From positions 124,001 to 188,000 of the forward strand of contig CAWAPS010000019.1 of the NCBI GenBank assembly GCA_963783945.1: a DNA stretch of 64,000 bases. The letters run 5' to 3'. Both the position numbers and the translations under genes were made by a program. The notes beneath the pieces are model-generated. The model was not told the DNA's origin. It was given only the letters and a program-made list of their open reading frames with translations, and did not search any database. Below are positions 54,855 through 63,229 of this stretch, piece by piece. The first letter of the stretch is position 1, and each line of letters starts with the position of its first letter. The DNA is from CAWAPS01 sp963783945 (GTDB taxonomy: Bacteria; Actinomycetota; Acidimicrobiia; Acidimicrobiales; Palsa-688).

Positions 54855-54970
54855 CTCCGGTCCCCCTTGATCGAACCTGGTGACGACCATACCCCTCGCG
54901 GCGCGATCCTAAGGGTGTCATTGGTCATAGGTACGGGTGGGAACCGAGGCCCCCTATGGTCGGCCCGGCG

Positions 54971-55213
54971 TTAGAGCCTTGGCACCCCGCTCGGGCCGTG
55001 GTGCTTGCGGTACCACCGCTGTTCCACCCGGCGAGGATCGGTGAGAGGCAGCAATCCCAGCAGACCGCCGGCGGCCAGCCACATGGCGCCAGCGGCGATC
55101 ACCCCGGCGGGGGCGGACACCCACACCACGGATATGAAGCCGGCTATCACCAGGAGAAACACGTCAGCGACCAGGATGGTCCGGACCACTATCCACCCGG
55201 CGATTCCCCGCAT
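54971..55213 (-). CDS. Small two-helix membrane protein, unknown function
   Basis: ATG 55213 gives 80 residues. Two hydrophobic helices (IVVRTILVADVFLLVIAGFI and AGVIAAGAMWLAAGGLLGLLP) with a short polar turn, then a basic tail (RRVEQRWYRKHHGPSGV). The frame is open upstream without homology. No known domain. It lies 41 bases downstream of the acyl-CoA dehydrogenase gene, same strand, and may be cotranscribed. Confidence 0.55.
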   Translation of the reverse strand: MRGIAGWIVVRTILVADVFLLVIAGFISVVWVSAPAGVIAAGAMWLAAGGLLGLLPLTDPRRVEQRWYRKHHGPSGVPRL

Positions 55214-55254
55214 ACGCCACCAAAATACGACGGCCGGCTGCCCCCCGCACGCCG

Positions 55255-56424
55255 CTACCGGTCCTTGATGAGATCCCTTGCCACCACGAGGCGCTGAATT
55301 TGGTTGGTGCCTTCGTATATCTGGGTGACCTTGGCGTCGCGCATCATGCGCTCGACGGGAAAGTCCTGGGTGTAGCCGTACCCGCCGAGGAGCTGCACGG
55401 CGTCGGTGGTGATGCGCATGGCGACGTCCGAGGCGTGACACTTCGCCGCCGCGCCGAAGAAGGAGAGGTCCTTTTCCTCGCGCTCGGATTTGGACGCCGC
55501 GACGTAAACCAGCTGGCGGGCCGACTCGAGCGCGATCGCCATGTCGGCGAGCATGAACTGCAGGCCTTCGAAGTCGGCCAGTCGCTTTCCGAACTGTCTG
55601 CGCTCCTGCACATAGCCCACGGCGAAATCGAGTGCCCCCTGGGCGATCCCGACGGCCTGAGCCCCGATAGTCACCCGGGTGTGATCGAGGGTGTGCAAGG
55701 CGATCCTGAGCCCCTCTCCGGGCTCGCCGATCAGCCGGTCTCCTGGTATTCGGACATCGTCGAAATGCAATTCACGAGTGGGCGAACCTTTGATCCCCAG
55801 CTTCTTCTCCGGTTTACCAAAGCTGAGTCCCGGGTCGGCCTTCTCGACCACGAAGGCGGAGATATTTGATCCCCGCTTGGCCTCGGGGTCGGTGACAGCC
55901 AGGACGGTGTAGTACTCGGAAACGCCGGCGTTGGTGATCCACGACTTCTGGCCGTTGAGCACCCACTCGTCCCCGACCCGGACGGCCCGGCATTTGATCG
56001 ATGCCGAGTCGCTGCCCGCATCCCTCTCCGACAGGCAATAGGAGAACATGGCGTCGCCTCGGGCGACCGGCTGCAGGTAGCGCTGCTTCATCTCCTCGGA
56101 CGCGGCAAGCAACAGCGGCATGGTGCCGAGCTTGTTGACCGCCGGGATCAGCGAGGACGCGGCACACGCCCGGGCCACCTCCTCTATGACTATGCACGTC
56201 GCCAGAGCGTCGGCCCCCACGCCGCCGTACTCCTCGGGGATGTGCGGAGCGTGGAAGTCCGTCGAGCGAAGGGCGTCGTACGCCTCCTGGGGGAAGGTGG
56301 CTCTCTCGTCCACGGCGGCGGCGTAGGGGGCGATCTTGTTCTCGGCTACCGCCCGGACCGCCTCCCGGAGTGCCTGATGGTCTTCGGAAATCCGAAAAAA
56401 ATCGAAATCGGTTCGCTGACTCAT
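55255..56424 (-). CDS. Acyl-CoA dehydrogenase (FadE25-like)
   Basis: ATG 56424, 389 residues, the usual length. FAD/substrate blocks FSYCLSERDAGSDSASIKC and WVLNGQKSWITNAGVSEY, ERRQFGKRLADFEGLQF, and the C-terminal LLGGYGYTQDFPVERMMRD with YEGTNQIQRLVVARD, where the Glu after Tyr is the catalytic base. It is the common short/medium-chain acyl-CoA dehydrogenase of actinobacterial beta-oxidation. A long 5' region with a perfect 16-bp palindrome lies upstream. Confidence 0.93.
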   Translation of the reverse strand: MSQRTDFDFFRISEDHQALREAVRAVAENKIAPYAAAVDERATFPQEAYDALRSTDFHAPHIPEEYGGVGADALATCIVIEEVARACAASSLIPAVNKLGTMPLLLAASEEMKQRYLQPVARGDAMFSYCLSERDAGSDSASIKCRAVRVGDEWVLNGQKSWITNAGVSEYYTVLAVTDPEAKRGSNISAFVVEKADPGLSFGKPEKKLGIKGSPTRELHFDDVRIPGDRLIGEPGEGLRIALHTLDHTRVTIGAQAVGIAQGALDFAVGYVQERRQFGKRLADFEGLQFMLADMAIALESARQLVYVAASKSEREEKDLSFFGAAAKCHASDVAMRITTDAVQLLGGYGYTQDFPVERMMRDAKVTQIYEGTNQIQRLVVARDLIKDR

Positions 56425-56933
56425 GGTGCCTCTCTTAGACCTTCCCGCCAATCAGGCGGCAACGGAGCCACTAGCGGGCCGGCCCGCCGCGCCTCCGTGC
56501 CGAGGCACGACACGAAAGACCGGCACCGGCCAGGTAGCAGACCCGAGGACGCCGTCCGGGTCGGGATATGCACCAAGGCTACCGGCCCGGTGGGACATCA
56601 CAGAGCAGGCCTCCCGGCGACAGGTCGCACCCACCGAAAACGCCCGCTGGGACCAGGGTGTACCGGCCGGTACAACTTTTCCCGCGACGGCCCGAGCCGG
56701 GGCCGGTCCGGCCCTCTGGACTGGCGCCCGCGATTCGGGTCAGCCGACCTCTGCTGCCAGCCCTTTCGGGAGCCGTCCTGGTAGCCTTTCTCTACCGCTC
56801 GTGCGGTGCAGAAGTCGACGCTTCGTCGGAGCCCCAGCCCCAGGTCGTCGATGTCACACCCCAGCCGACAAACGCCATGCCAGCACGAAGGATCCGACAT
56901 GTGGAACAACTACACCCAAGGGGCCGGATCTCT
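56425..56933. other. Divergent intergenic region with a 16-bp palindrome
   Basis: About 510 bases between the acyl-CoA dehydrogenase gene and the TPR lipoprotein gene. Open frames across it lack ribosome-binding sites and homology. It contains the palindrome at 56659-56674 and presumably promoters for both sides. No RNA gene or repeat recognised. Confidence 0.45.
56659..56674. promoter_or_regulatory. Perfect 16-bp palindrome, candidate operator
   Basis: TGTACCGGCCGGTACA reads the same on both strands. Size and symmetry fit a TetR-type operator. It lies about 235 bases before the acyl-CoA dehydrogenase start and 260 before the TPR lipoprotein start. No regulator gene lies next to it. Confidence 0.4.
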
Positions 56934-57533
56934 GTGAGGTGGCGGGCCGGAGCGGTTGCAGTGGCCGCGGTCGCGCTGGCGGCCAGCGTGGTGGGCTGCG
57001 GTAGTTCAAGTCACAATTCGGCGAAGCCTCCCACCTCGAGCACCTCTGTCAGCTCGTCGACGAGTGCCGCCAACGCCGCACTGCAGGCCGGGCTGGCGGC
57101 GGAGCAGAAAGGCGACCTGGCCCAAGCGATCAAGAACTACGAGGCGGCGGCGAAGGCCAATCCCCTCGACATGCTGGCTTATTACGACCTCGGCGTGGTC
57201 TACCAACAGCAGAAGAACGTCAGCGCGGCGTCCGCGGCTTATCAAAAGGCCCTGCTCATCAATCCGAAATACCAGCCGGCCATGTTCAATCTCGCCATCC
57301 TGGATACACCGAGCCAGCCGGCCACCGCGGTGTCCCTTTACAACCAGCTTCTCGCTATAAACCCTCACGACGCCAACGTGCAGTTCAACCTCGGCCTCCT
57401 GCTCGAACAGCTCGGAAACTCCAAAGATGGCGGGTCCGACGTGGCTGCCGCGATCAAACTGAACCCGGCACTCGCGTCGCGACTGCCGGCATCCGAGAGA
57501 CCCGGCGCGACCACTTCGACCACTACGCCTTAG
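56934..57533 (+). CDS. TPR-repeat lipoprotein
   Basis: GTG 56934, 199 residues. A hydrophobic signal ends in the lipobox VVGC (Cys22), then a Ser/Thr-rich linker. About three TPR motifs follow: LQAGLAAEQKGDLAQAIKNY, LAYYDLGVVYQQQKNVSAAS, and FNLAILDTPSQPATAVSLYN with VQFNLGLLLEQLGNSKDGG. It is probably an outer-leaflet scaffold protein. The glycosyltransferase gene starts 18 bases downstream and also carries TPR, suggesting a shared envelope pathway. Confidence 0.8.
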   Translation: MRWRAGAVAVAAVALAASVVGCGSSSHNSAKPPTSSTSVSSSTSAANAALQAGLAAEQKGDLAQAIKNYEAAAKANPLDMLAYYDLGVVYQQQKNVSAASAAYQKALLINPKYQPAMFNLAILDTPSQPATAVSLYNQLLAINPHDANVQFNLGLLLEQLGNSKDGGSDVAAAIKLNPALASRLPASERPGATTSTTTP

Positions 57534-57551
57534 CTTTCGGGACGTATTCGG

Positions 57552-58625
57552 GTGCGCCTCTCGCTGGCGATGATCGTCAAAAACGAGGAAACGTTGATCG
57601 GCCGGGTCCTCGACAGCGCGGCGACCGTATGCGACGAGATGATCGTGGTCGACACCGGGTCCACCGACGCCACCAGCACGATCGCCGAGGAACGCGGCGC
57701 CTCGGTCCATGAGGTCGCCTGGCGCGATGATTTCGCCACGGCGCGGAATGCGTCATTCGCGTGGTGCACCGGCGACTGGATCCTCTGGCTGGACGCCGAC
57801 GACGTGCTGCCCGCCCCGACTCAGCTGGCGATCGGGGCCTTGAAAGACTGGCTCAACGACGATTTCGACGCGGTGGCCGGACCCTACCACTACAGCATCG
57901 CCGACAACGGGACCGTGCTCCTCAACGTGTTCCGCGAGCGCCTCATCCGGCGCCAGTCCGGGCTGCGCTGGGAGGGCAAGGTCCACGAGGTCATCTCCTT
58001 GCCCCCCGGCCGCTCCGTGTTCGTGCCGGAACTGGTGATCGAGCACCGGCCGGACCCGCAGAGGCGGGCGCTGAACGTCGACCGCAACATGAAGATCCTC
58101 GAGTCGGAGATCGCCGCGGGCCATCCGCGGCCGAGGACGATCTTCTATTACGCCAACGAGCTTTACGACCACCAGCGCTGGGGCGAAGCGGCCCACTGGT
58201 ACCGGGAGTACATCGACGCCGACCGTCTGGGCGGACCCGATCAGTACTGGGCGTTGCTGTACCTGGCCGAAGCGAGCCGGGTTCTCGGCGACAAGGACGC
58301 GCTTCGCGACGCCGCCACCCGGGCCATCGCGGTAGATCCGAGCCGGGCCGAGGCGTTTGTGGCGCTGGCCCGGTTGTACTACGAGGAGGAGCAGTGGGCG
58401 AAGGCGGCGCCCCTCTTCATCGCCGCTACCGCGGCCACCCAACCGACCGCCGGCTTCGTCCGCACCGTCGATTACCTGTATGCGCCGTGGGACTTCCTGT
58501 CGGTGTGCCTGGACCGCATGGGCCGGCGCACCGAGGCGCTGGCCGCGGCCCAGCGGGCCCTCGAGGGCAACCCCGAAGCCGACCGGGTGAGAGCCAACAT
58601 GCGCTGGATCGTGGACAACCTCTGA
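57552..58625 (+). CDS. Family 2 glycosyltransferase with C-terminal TPR region
   Basis: GTG 57552, 357 residues. The GT-A domain begins LSLAMIVKNEETLIGRVLDS and has IVVDTGSTDATSTIAEERG and the metal-binding WILWLDADDVLPA. LRWEGKVHEVISL continues the family pattern. The last 150 residues form helical pairs (WALLYLAEASRVLGDKDALR, AFVALARLYYEEEQWAKAA), TPR-like. GT2-TPR proteins of this kind often glycosylate peptides or surface proteins. It lies convergent to a Thr-rich collagen-like protein with 18 bases between stops, so that protein is a plausible but unproven substrate. Confidence 0.85.
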   Translation: MRLSLAMIVKNEETLIGRVLDSAATVCDEMIVVDTGSTDATSTIAEERGASVHEVAWRDDFATARNASFAWCTGDWILWLDADDVLPAPTQLAIGALKDWLNDDFDAVAGPYHYSIADNGTVLLNVFRERLIRRQSGLRWEGKVHEVISLPPGRSVFVPELVIEHRPDPQRRALNVDRNMKILESEIAAGHPRPRTIFYYANELYDHQRWGEAAHWYREYIDADRLGGPDQYWALLYLAEASRVLGDKDALRDAATRAIAVDPSRAEAFVALARLYYEEEQWAKAAPLFIAATAATQPTAGFVRTVDYLYAPWDFLSVCLDRMGRRTEALAAAQRALEGNPEADRVRANMRWIVDNL

Positions 58626-58643
58626 CCAGGTGGTCGCGAGCGG

Positions 58644-61140
58644 CTAGTTGAGGGGGATGACCGTGATGGTCCGGTTGGTGAAGTTCGAGCTGGTGCTCGT
58701 CGCTTTGTAGCTCAGGGCGAAGACGGAGTTGCTTCCTGCCGTGATGGTGGCAAACGAAGCGGCGCTGGCCTGGATCGACGAGCTGGTGCTGGCGTTCGAG
58801 GAGATAAGGACCTCCGCGTTGGCGTCACTCGTCGGGGCGACCCCATTGATGGAGTAGTTGAGGTCGGCGGTCTGCGAGGAGGTGGGATTGAGCAGCGCCT
58901 GAACAATCACCAACACCCTGGTGGTCGAGGCCGAGGTAACCGTCACGCTCGGGTTGCCCGTAACGCACGCGGCGGGGACGCCGTATGCCGTGCTGGCTCC
59001 AGTGCAGACGGCAGCGTTCGTCGCCGTGCCCGGCGTTCCGAGGGTGCCGGCACTGCCCTGAAAACCCTGCGGTCCGGTCGCACCCTGGGCCCCCGTGTTG
59101 CCGGTGTTACCTGTGGTGCCGGTGGCGCCCTGGGGACCGGTGGCACCTTGCGCTCCCGTGTTGCCGGTAGTCCCAGTGGCCCCCTGAGGGCCGGTGGCGC
59201 CGGTGGCGCCTTGGGCTCCGTTGGTCCCGGTGGTGCCTGTCGCGCCGGTGGCACCCTGAGCTCCAGTGGTACCAGTGGCCCCCTGCGGCCCTATGGCACC
59301 CTGGGTTCCTTGGGAGCCCACGCCGCCCTGGGCGCCGGGACCGCCTTGGGCCCCAGTTGTTCCCTGTGCTCCAATCACGCCTTGTGGGCCATTCGCACCC
59401 TGGAAGCCCTGTGGCCCGGTGGCCCCTTGGGACCCGGTGTTGCCGGTGTTCCCCTGGGCGCCCTGGTTGCCTTGTGGGCCTTGGGGTCCGAGCGTTCCTT
59501 GGGCCCCGGTGGCGCCCTGGGATCCGGTCGAACCTTGGGCGCCGGTCACACCCTGATTACCAATGACGCCTTGCGCCCCGGTCGCGCCGGTGGCGCCAGT
59601 GGCCCCGGTGGCGCCGGTCGCTCCAGTAGCCCCGGTGACGCCTTGGGCGCCCAGCACCCCTTGCGGGCCGGTGGCGCCTTGAGCCCCGGTGCCGCCGGTG
59701 GCCCCGATCACGCCTTGGGGGCCATTCGCACCCTGGAAGCCCTGGGGCCCGGTGGCGCCCTGGGACCCGGTGAGCCCGGTGTTGCCCTGGGCGCCCTGGT
59801 TGCCCTGCGGGCCTTGGGGTCCGAGCGTTCCCTGGGCTCCGGTTGCACCCGTGGCCCCCGTCGCTCCAGTCGCCCCGGTCACGCCCTGAGCGCCAGTGAC
59901 GCCTTGCGGGCCGGTCGCGCCCGTAGCGCCCGTGTCCCCGGTGGCGCCGGTGGCGCCGGTAGCTCCAGTAGCCCCGGTCACACCCTGAGCGCCCAGCACC
60001 CCTTGCGGGCCCGTGGCGCCTTGAGCCCCGGTGCCGCCGGTCGCTCCGAGCACGCCTTGGGGGCCATCCGCACCCTGGAAGCCTTGGGGCCCGGTGGCGC
60101 CCTGGGACCCGGTGAGGCCGGTGTTGCCCTGGGCGCCCTGGTTGCCCTGTGGACCTTGGGGTCCGAGCGTTCCCTGGGCCCCGGTTGCACCCGTGGCCCC
60201 CGTTGCTCCGTAGCCCGGTCACGCCCTGAGCGCCAGTGACGCCTTGCGGGCCGTCCGCCCGTAGCGCCCGTGTCCCCGGTAGCACCCGTACACCCGTAGC
60301 CCCGGTCACGCCTTGCGGGCCGGTGGCGCCGGTCGCCCCAGTCGCCCCGATTGGTCCAGTCACGCCGTCCGCGCCCTGGAAGCCCTGCGGCCCGGTGGCG
60401 CCCTGGGCGCCGGTGCTGCCGGTCGCTCCGGTGGCGCCGGTCGGTCCGGTTGCCCCGGTAACGCCTTGCGGGCCCGCGACGCCGGTAGCGCCGGTCGACC
60501 CCTGGGAACCCGTAGCACCTTCCGGACCCTGAGCGCCGAGCGAACCCTGAGCGCCCTGGGACCCTTGCGCTCCACCGTTCGCTCCCGAGGTGCCCTGGAA
60601 GCCCTGCGGTCCGGTCGCGCCCTGGGCGCCCGGGCTTCCGTTAAATCCGTTAAGTCCGTTGAGTCCGTTAAGTCCGGAGGCTCCTTGCGCGCCCTGGGGC
60701 CCCTGGGGACCGGGCGCATCGGCTCCGGTAAACCCGGCGGTCGCCGCCGCCACCACAGGTGAGGGCACAGGAACGGCGCCATGGCTGCCGGAGAATCTGG
60801 CGCTCCCGAAGGAGAACACCCCGCCGTCGCTGCCAATCAGCCAGTAGCCCTTGCCGTCCGGCGCGGCGATCATGCCGACGATCGGGCCGTTGAGATTGAT
60901 GTTCGAGACGTCGCCGTAGAAGCGAGCGCTGCCGAAGGCGAAGACCCGACCGGAGGCGGTTACTAGCCAGTAGCCGGCCACTCCTCCGGGTACGTTGGCC
61001 TTGGCCTCCGCTTTGGGTGGAACCGTCGATGCGGAAACGGGACCGCTGCCGACCACGAAGATGCCGGTCACCGCCGCTGTCGCCGCGAGGGCGCCCCCCT
61101 TACGCTTCCAGCCGTTCCTCGGTATGGAATGCTTCGCCAA
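58644..61140 (-). CDS. Secreted collagen-like triple-helix-repeat protein (frameshifted)
   Basis: ATG 61140. A signal peptide (ALAATAAVTGIFVVGSG) is followed by two GYWL-type repeats (GYWLVTASGRVFAFGSARFY and GYWLIGSDGGVFSFGSARFS) and then about 550 residues of Gly-X-Y triplets rich in GAT, GAQ and GPQ. A globular C-terminal part (SVTVTSASTTRVLVIVQALL to NRTITVIPLN) resembles a trimerising jelly-roll head. Modules of 111-114 residues repeat at least three times. Around 60210-60310 the frame is lost and regained, needing at least three shifts. As sequenced no single frame covers it. Surface display or biofilm role is inferred. Confidence 0.82.
59486..60170 (-). repeat. Long tandem repeats within the collagen-like gene
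   Basis: The phrase GTCCGAGCGTTCC recurs at 59486, 59819 and 60161, giving periods of 333 and 342 bases. Each block encodes GTLGPQGPQGNQGAQG, then GSQGATGPQGFQGA and GATGATGATG. The copies are close to identical at the DNA level, which fits recent tandem duplication. Confidence 0.75.
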
Positions 61141-61316
61141 AGTCCTGCACTACCCCAATCAACCCAGACCCGCTATGTCGCACGACTATAGCCACTGTCA
61201 GTAGCTGGACGCACCTAGCAACATTTACGAGTGAACCCGGAAAAGGGATGGGTCTTCTGTCCCCTTGCCCTCCAGCGTGCTCCCGGGGCGATAGATACCA
61301 ACGGTACGCTGGAACG
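61141..61316. promoter_or_regulatory. Divergent promoter region of collagen-like and GlsB-like genes
   Basis: 176 bases, less GC-rich than the flanks, between two divergent genes. No operator-like palindrome or confident -35/-10 pair found. Confidence 0.35.
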
Positions 61317-61643
61317 GTGGTGCTTGCCCTATTCATCCTTCTGCTGATTTTCTTCGTCGGATTCCCCCTCCTGGGCATGGCTCTCTGGGCCATTTTCACC
61401 ACGATCGTCGTGGGTCTGATCCTGGGAGCTCTGGGCCGGCTCGTCGTGCCCGGAGCCCAGCGGATCGGGCTGCTTCTCACGGTGCTGGCCGGTCTGTGCG
61501 GATCCATCCTGGGCGGCTTCGTAGGCAGCAGGGTTCTCTACGTCGGCCACATCGGGACGCTGTTGCTCGAGATCGGGGTGTCAGCGCTGGCCGTGTACCT
61601 GCTCTCGGGCCGTCACCAGCGGCTGCCGACCCGCTCCCACTGA
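61317..61643 (+). CDS. GlsB/YeaQ/YmgE-family small membrane protein
   Basis: GTG 61317, 108 residues. Three helices in the pattern of the transglycosylase-associated protein family: VVLALFILLLIFFVGFPLLG, FTTIVVGLILGALGRLVVPG, and a Gly-rich LAGLCGSILGGFVGSRVLY, then LLLEIGVSALAVYLLSG. Members are small stress-related membrane proteins with unclear function. The stop lies 24 bases from the convergent metallopeptidase stop. Confidence 0.75.
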   Translation: MVLALFILLLIFFVGFPLLGMALWAIFTTIVVGLILGALGRLVVPGAQRIGLLLTVLAGLCGSILGGFVGSRVLYVGHIGTLLLEIGVSALAVYLLSGRHQRLPTRSH

Positions 61644-61666
61644 GCCCTCGCCCACGCCGCCTTGTC

Positions 61667-62032
61667 TCAAGCCCAGCCGAGCTCCTCGAGCCGGTCATCC
61701 GATATCCCGAAATGGTGGGCCACCTCGTGAATCACCGTTGTGGTGACCAGGTGAACCAACTCAGCCTCGTTGGCGGCCAGCCGGCTGATCGGACCCCGGA
61801 AGATGGTTATGCGATCGGGCATGACGGCGCCGTAGGACAGAGGGGACCGCCGGGTGAGCGCGATCCCCTCGTATAGACCGAGCAAGGTACCCCTCCGGCC
61901 CCCCAGCTGCTCACGGGTAGGCCAGTCCTCCACGAACACGGCCACGTTCTCCATGAGCTTCCCGAGGGATTCCGGAATTTCGTCCAACGCCGTGGCCACC
62001 AGCTCCTCGAAGTACCCGGGGTCTGTTTCCAC
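61667..62032 (-). CDS. Metallopeptidase family protein (zincin-like)
   Basis: GTG 62032 (121 residues), short cytosolic zincin. The zinc motif TVIHEVAHHFGISDDRLEELG is typical of the family and appears near the C-terminus; FEELVATALDEIPESLGKLM begins the domain and GTLLGLYEGIALTRRS lies in the middle. Substrate unknown. The frame is open further upstream but without homology; the GTG matches the usual start of these proteins. It is divergent from the MoxR gene with 27 bases between starts. Confidence 0.8.
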   Translation of the reverse strand: METDPGYFEELVATALDEIPESLGKLMENVAVFVEDWPTREQLGGRRGTLLGLYEGIALTRRSPLSYGAVMPDRITIFRGPISRLAANEAELVHLVTTTVIHEVAHHFGISDDRLEELGWA

Positions 62033-62059
62033 CGCGGCTGAAGGGTAACATCGGACCTG

Positions 62060-63229
62060 ATGGAGCCTGCTCAGATCGGGCGGCAGGCGGGGGCAGAGCC
62101 GACGGAACCCGACCCGCTGGAACTCGATGGCGCCTATGGGTCCACCGGGGGCCGGGGCGCGCCCGCTCCGGGGCCGGCAGTAGCGCCCGCGGACCGGCGC
62201 TCCACCATGGGAGGACGCACCCAGTCCGCCATCAGAGCGGTGACCCCCATGAGTCCCGTCGGCGCGGATGCGACGACCGACTCGGCTCCCGTCGATCTGG
62301 ACGCGGCCGAGCAGTTCGGGCGGGCCCTGCTCCACAATCTGGGCCAGGTCCTGCTGGGATCCGAGGGCGTTCTGACCGCGGCGGCGGTGGCCGCGATGTC
62401 CGGGGGCCATCTGCTCATCGAGGACGTGCCCGGTGTAGGCAAGACGGTGCTGGCGCGGAGCCTGGCCATTTCCCTGGGGTCGGAGCTGTCCCGGGTACAG
62501 GGCCACGCCGACCTCCTCCCCTCTGATGTCACCGGGGTGTCGGTCTTTCTCCCCGACACGAGCAGCTGGGAGTTCCGGCCCGGTCCGGTGTTCTCCCACG
62601 TGGTCCTCGTAGACGAGCTCAACCGGACGCCGCCCCGCACCCAGTCGGCCCTGCTCGAGGCCATGGAGGAGGGACAGGTCACCGTCGATGGCGAGTCGTG
62701 GATCCTGCCCCGCCCCCACATGGTCATCGCCACCCAGAATCCTCTGTCGCAGCGGGGCACCTATCCGCTCGTGGAGAGTCAGCTGGACCGATTCGCCATC
62801 GCCACCTCGGTCGGATACCCCGACGCCGCCAACGAGTCGCAGCTCGTGCTTCACCACGGAGGGAAGTTCGCCCTCGAAAGCCTGACCCCGGTCGGCACGG
62901 CCGAGACCTGGTCGCAGGCTCAACGGGCCACGGAGTCGGTCCCCGTGGCCACTCCGGTCGCCGAGTACGCGGTCGCGCTGTGCCGGGCCACCCGGGTGGC
63001 GCCGGGTGTGGTGCTCGGCGCCAGCCCCCGTTCGGCCATTCTCCTGGTGCGCTCGGCCCAGGCCCACGCCTTGCTGTCGGGCCGGGACTTCGTCGCCCCG
63101 GGCGACGTAAAAGCAGTGGCGGCAGCGTGCCTGGCCCATCGACTGGTCATGTCCGACGGTGAGGGATCGCAGCGGGCGGCCCAGGTGATCGCCCACGCCC
63201 TGGAGACGACCCCGTCGCCCAGACCATGA
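62060..63229 (+). CDS. MoxR-family AAA+ ATPase
   Basis: ATG 62060, 389 residues; downstream Met residues could also be used, as the first 75 residues are Pro/Ala/Gly-rich and not conserved. AAA+ motifs: LLIEDVPGVGKTVLARSLAIS (Walker A), HVVLVDELNRTPPRTQSALLE (Walker B), MVIATQNPLSQRGTYPL (sensor 1) and LGASPRSAILLVRSAQA (sensor 2). MoxR ATPases act as chaperones for metal-binding or envelope proteins and usually sit next to a DUF58 gene, as here. The stop overlaps the DUF58 start (ATGA). Confidence 0.92.
   Translation: MEPAQIGRQAGAEPTEPDPLELDGAYGSTGGRGAPAPGPAVAPADRRSTMGGRTQSAIRAVTPMSPVGADATTDSAPVDLDAAEQFGRALLHNLGQVLLGSEGVLTAAAVAAMSGGHLLIEDVPGVGKTVLARSLAISLGSELSRVQGHADLLPSDVTGVSVFLPDTSSWEFRPGPVFSHVVLVDELNRTPPRTQSALLEAMEEGQVTVDGESWILPRPHMVIATQNPLSQRGTYPLVESQLDRFAIATSVGYPDAANESQLVLHHGGKFALESLTPVGTAETWSQAQRATESVPVATPVAEYAVALCRATRVAPGVVLGASPRSAILLVRSAQAHALLSGRDFVAPGDVKAVAAACLAHRLVMSDGEGSQRAAQVIAHALETTPSPRP

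Noticed and set aside
58900..60700. Regular DNA repeats that might look like a CRISPR array
   Set aside because: The repeats are in-frame Gly-X-Y codons of the collagen-like gene, with no constant spacer-repeat alternation and no cas genes nearby.
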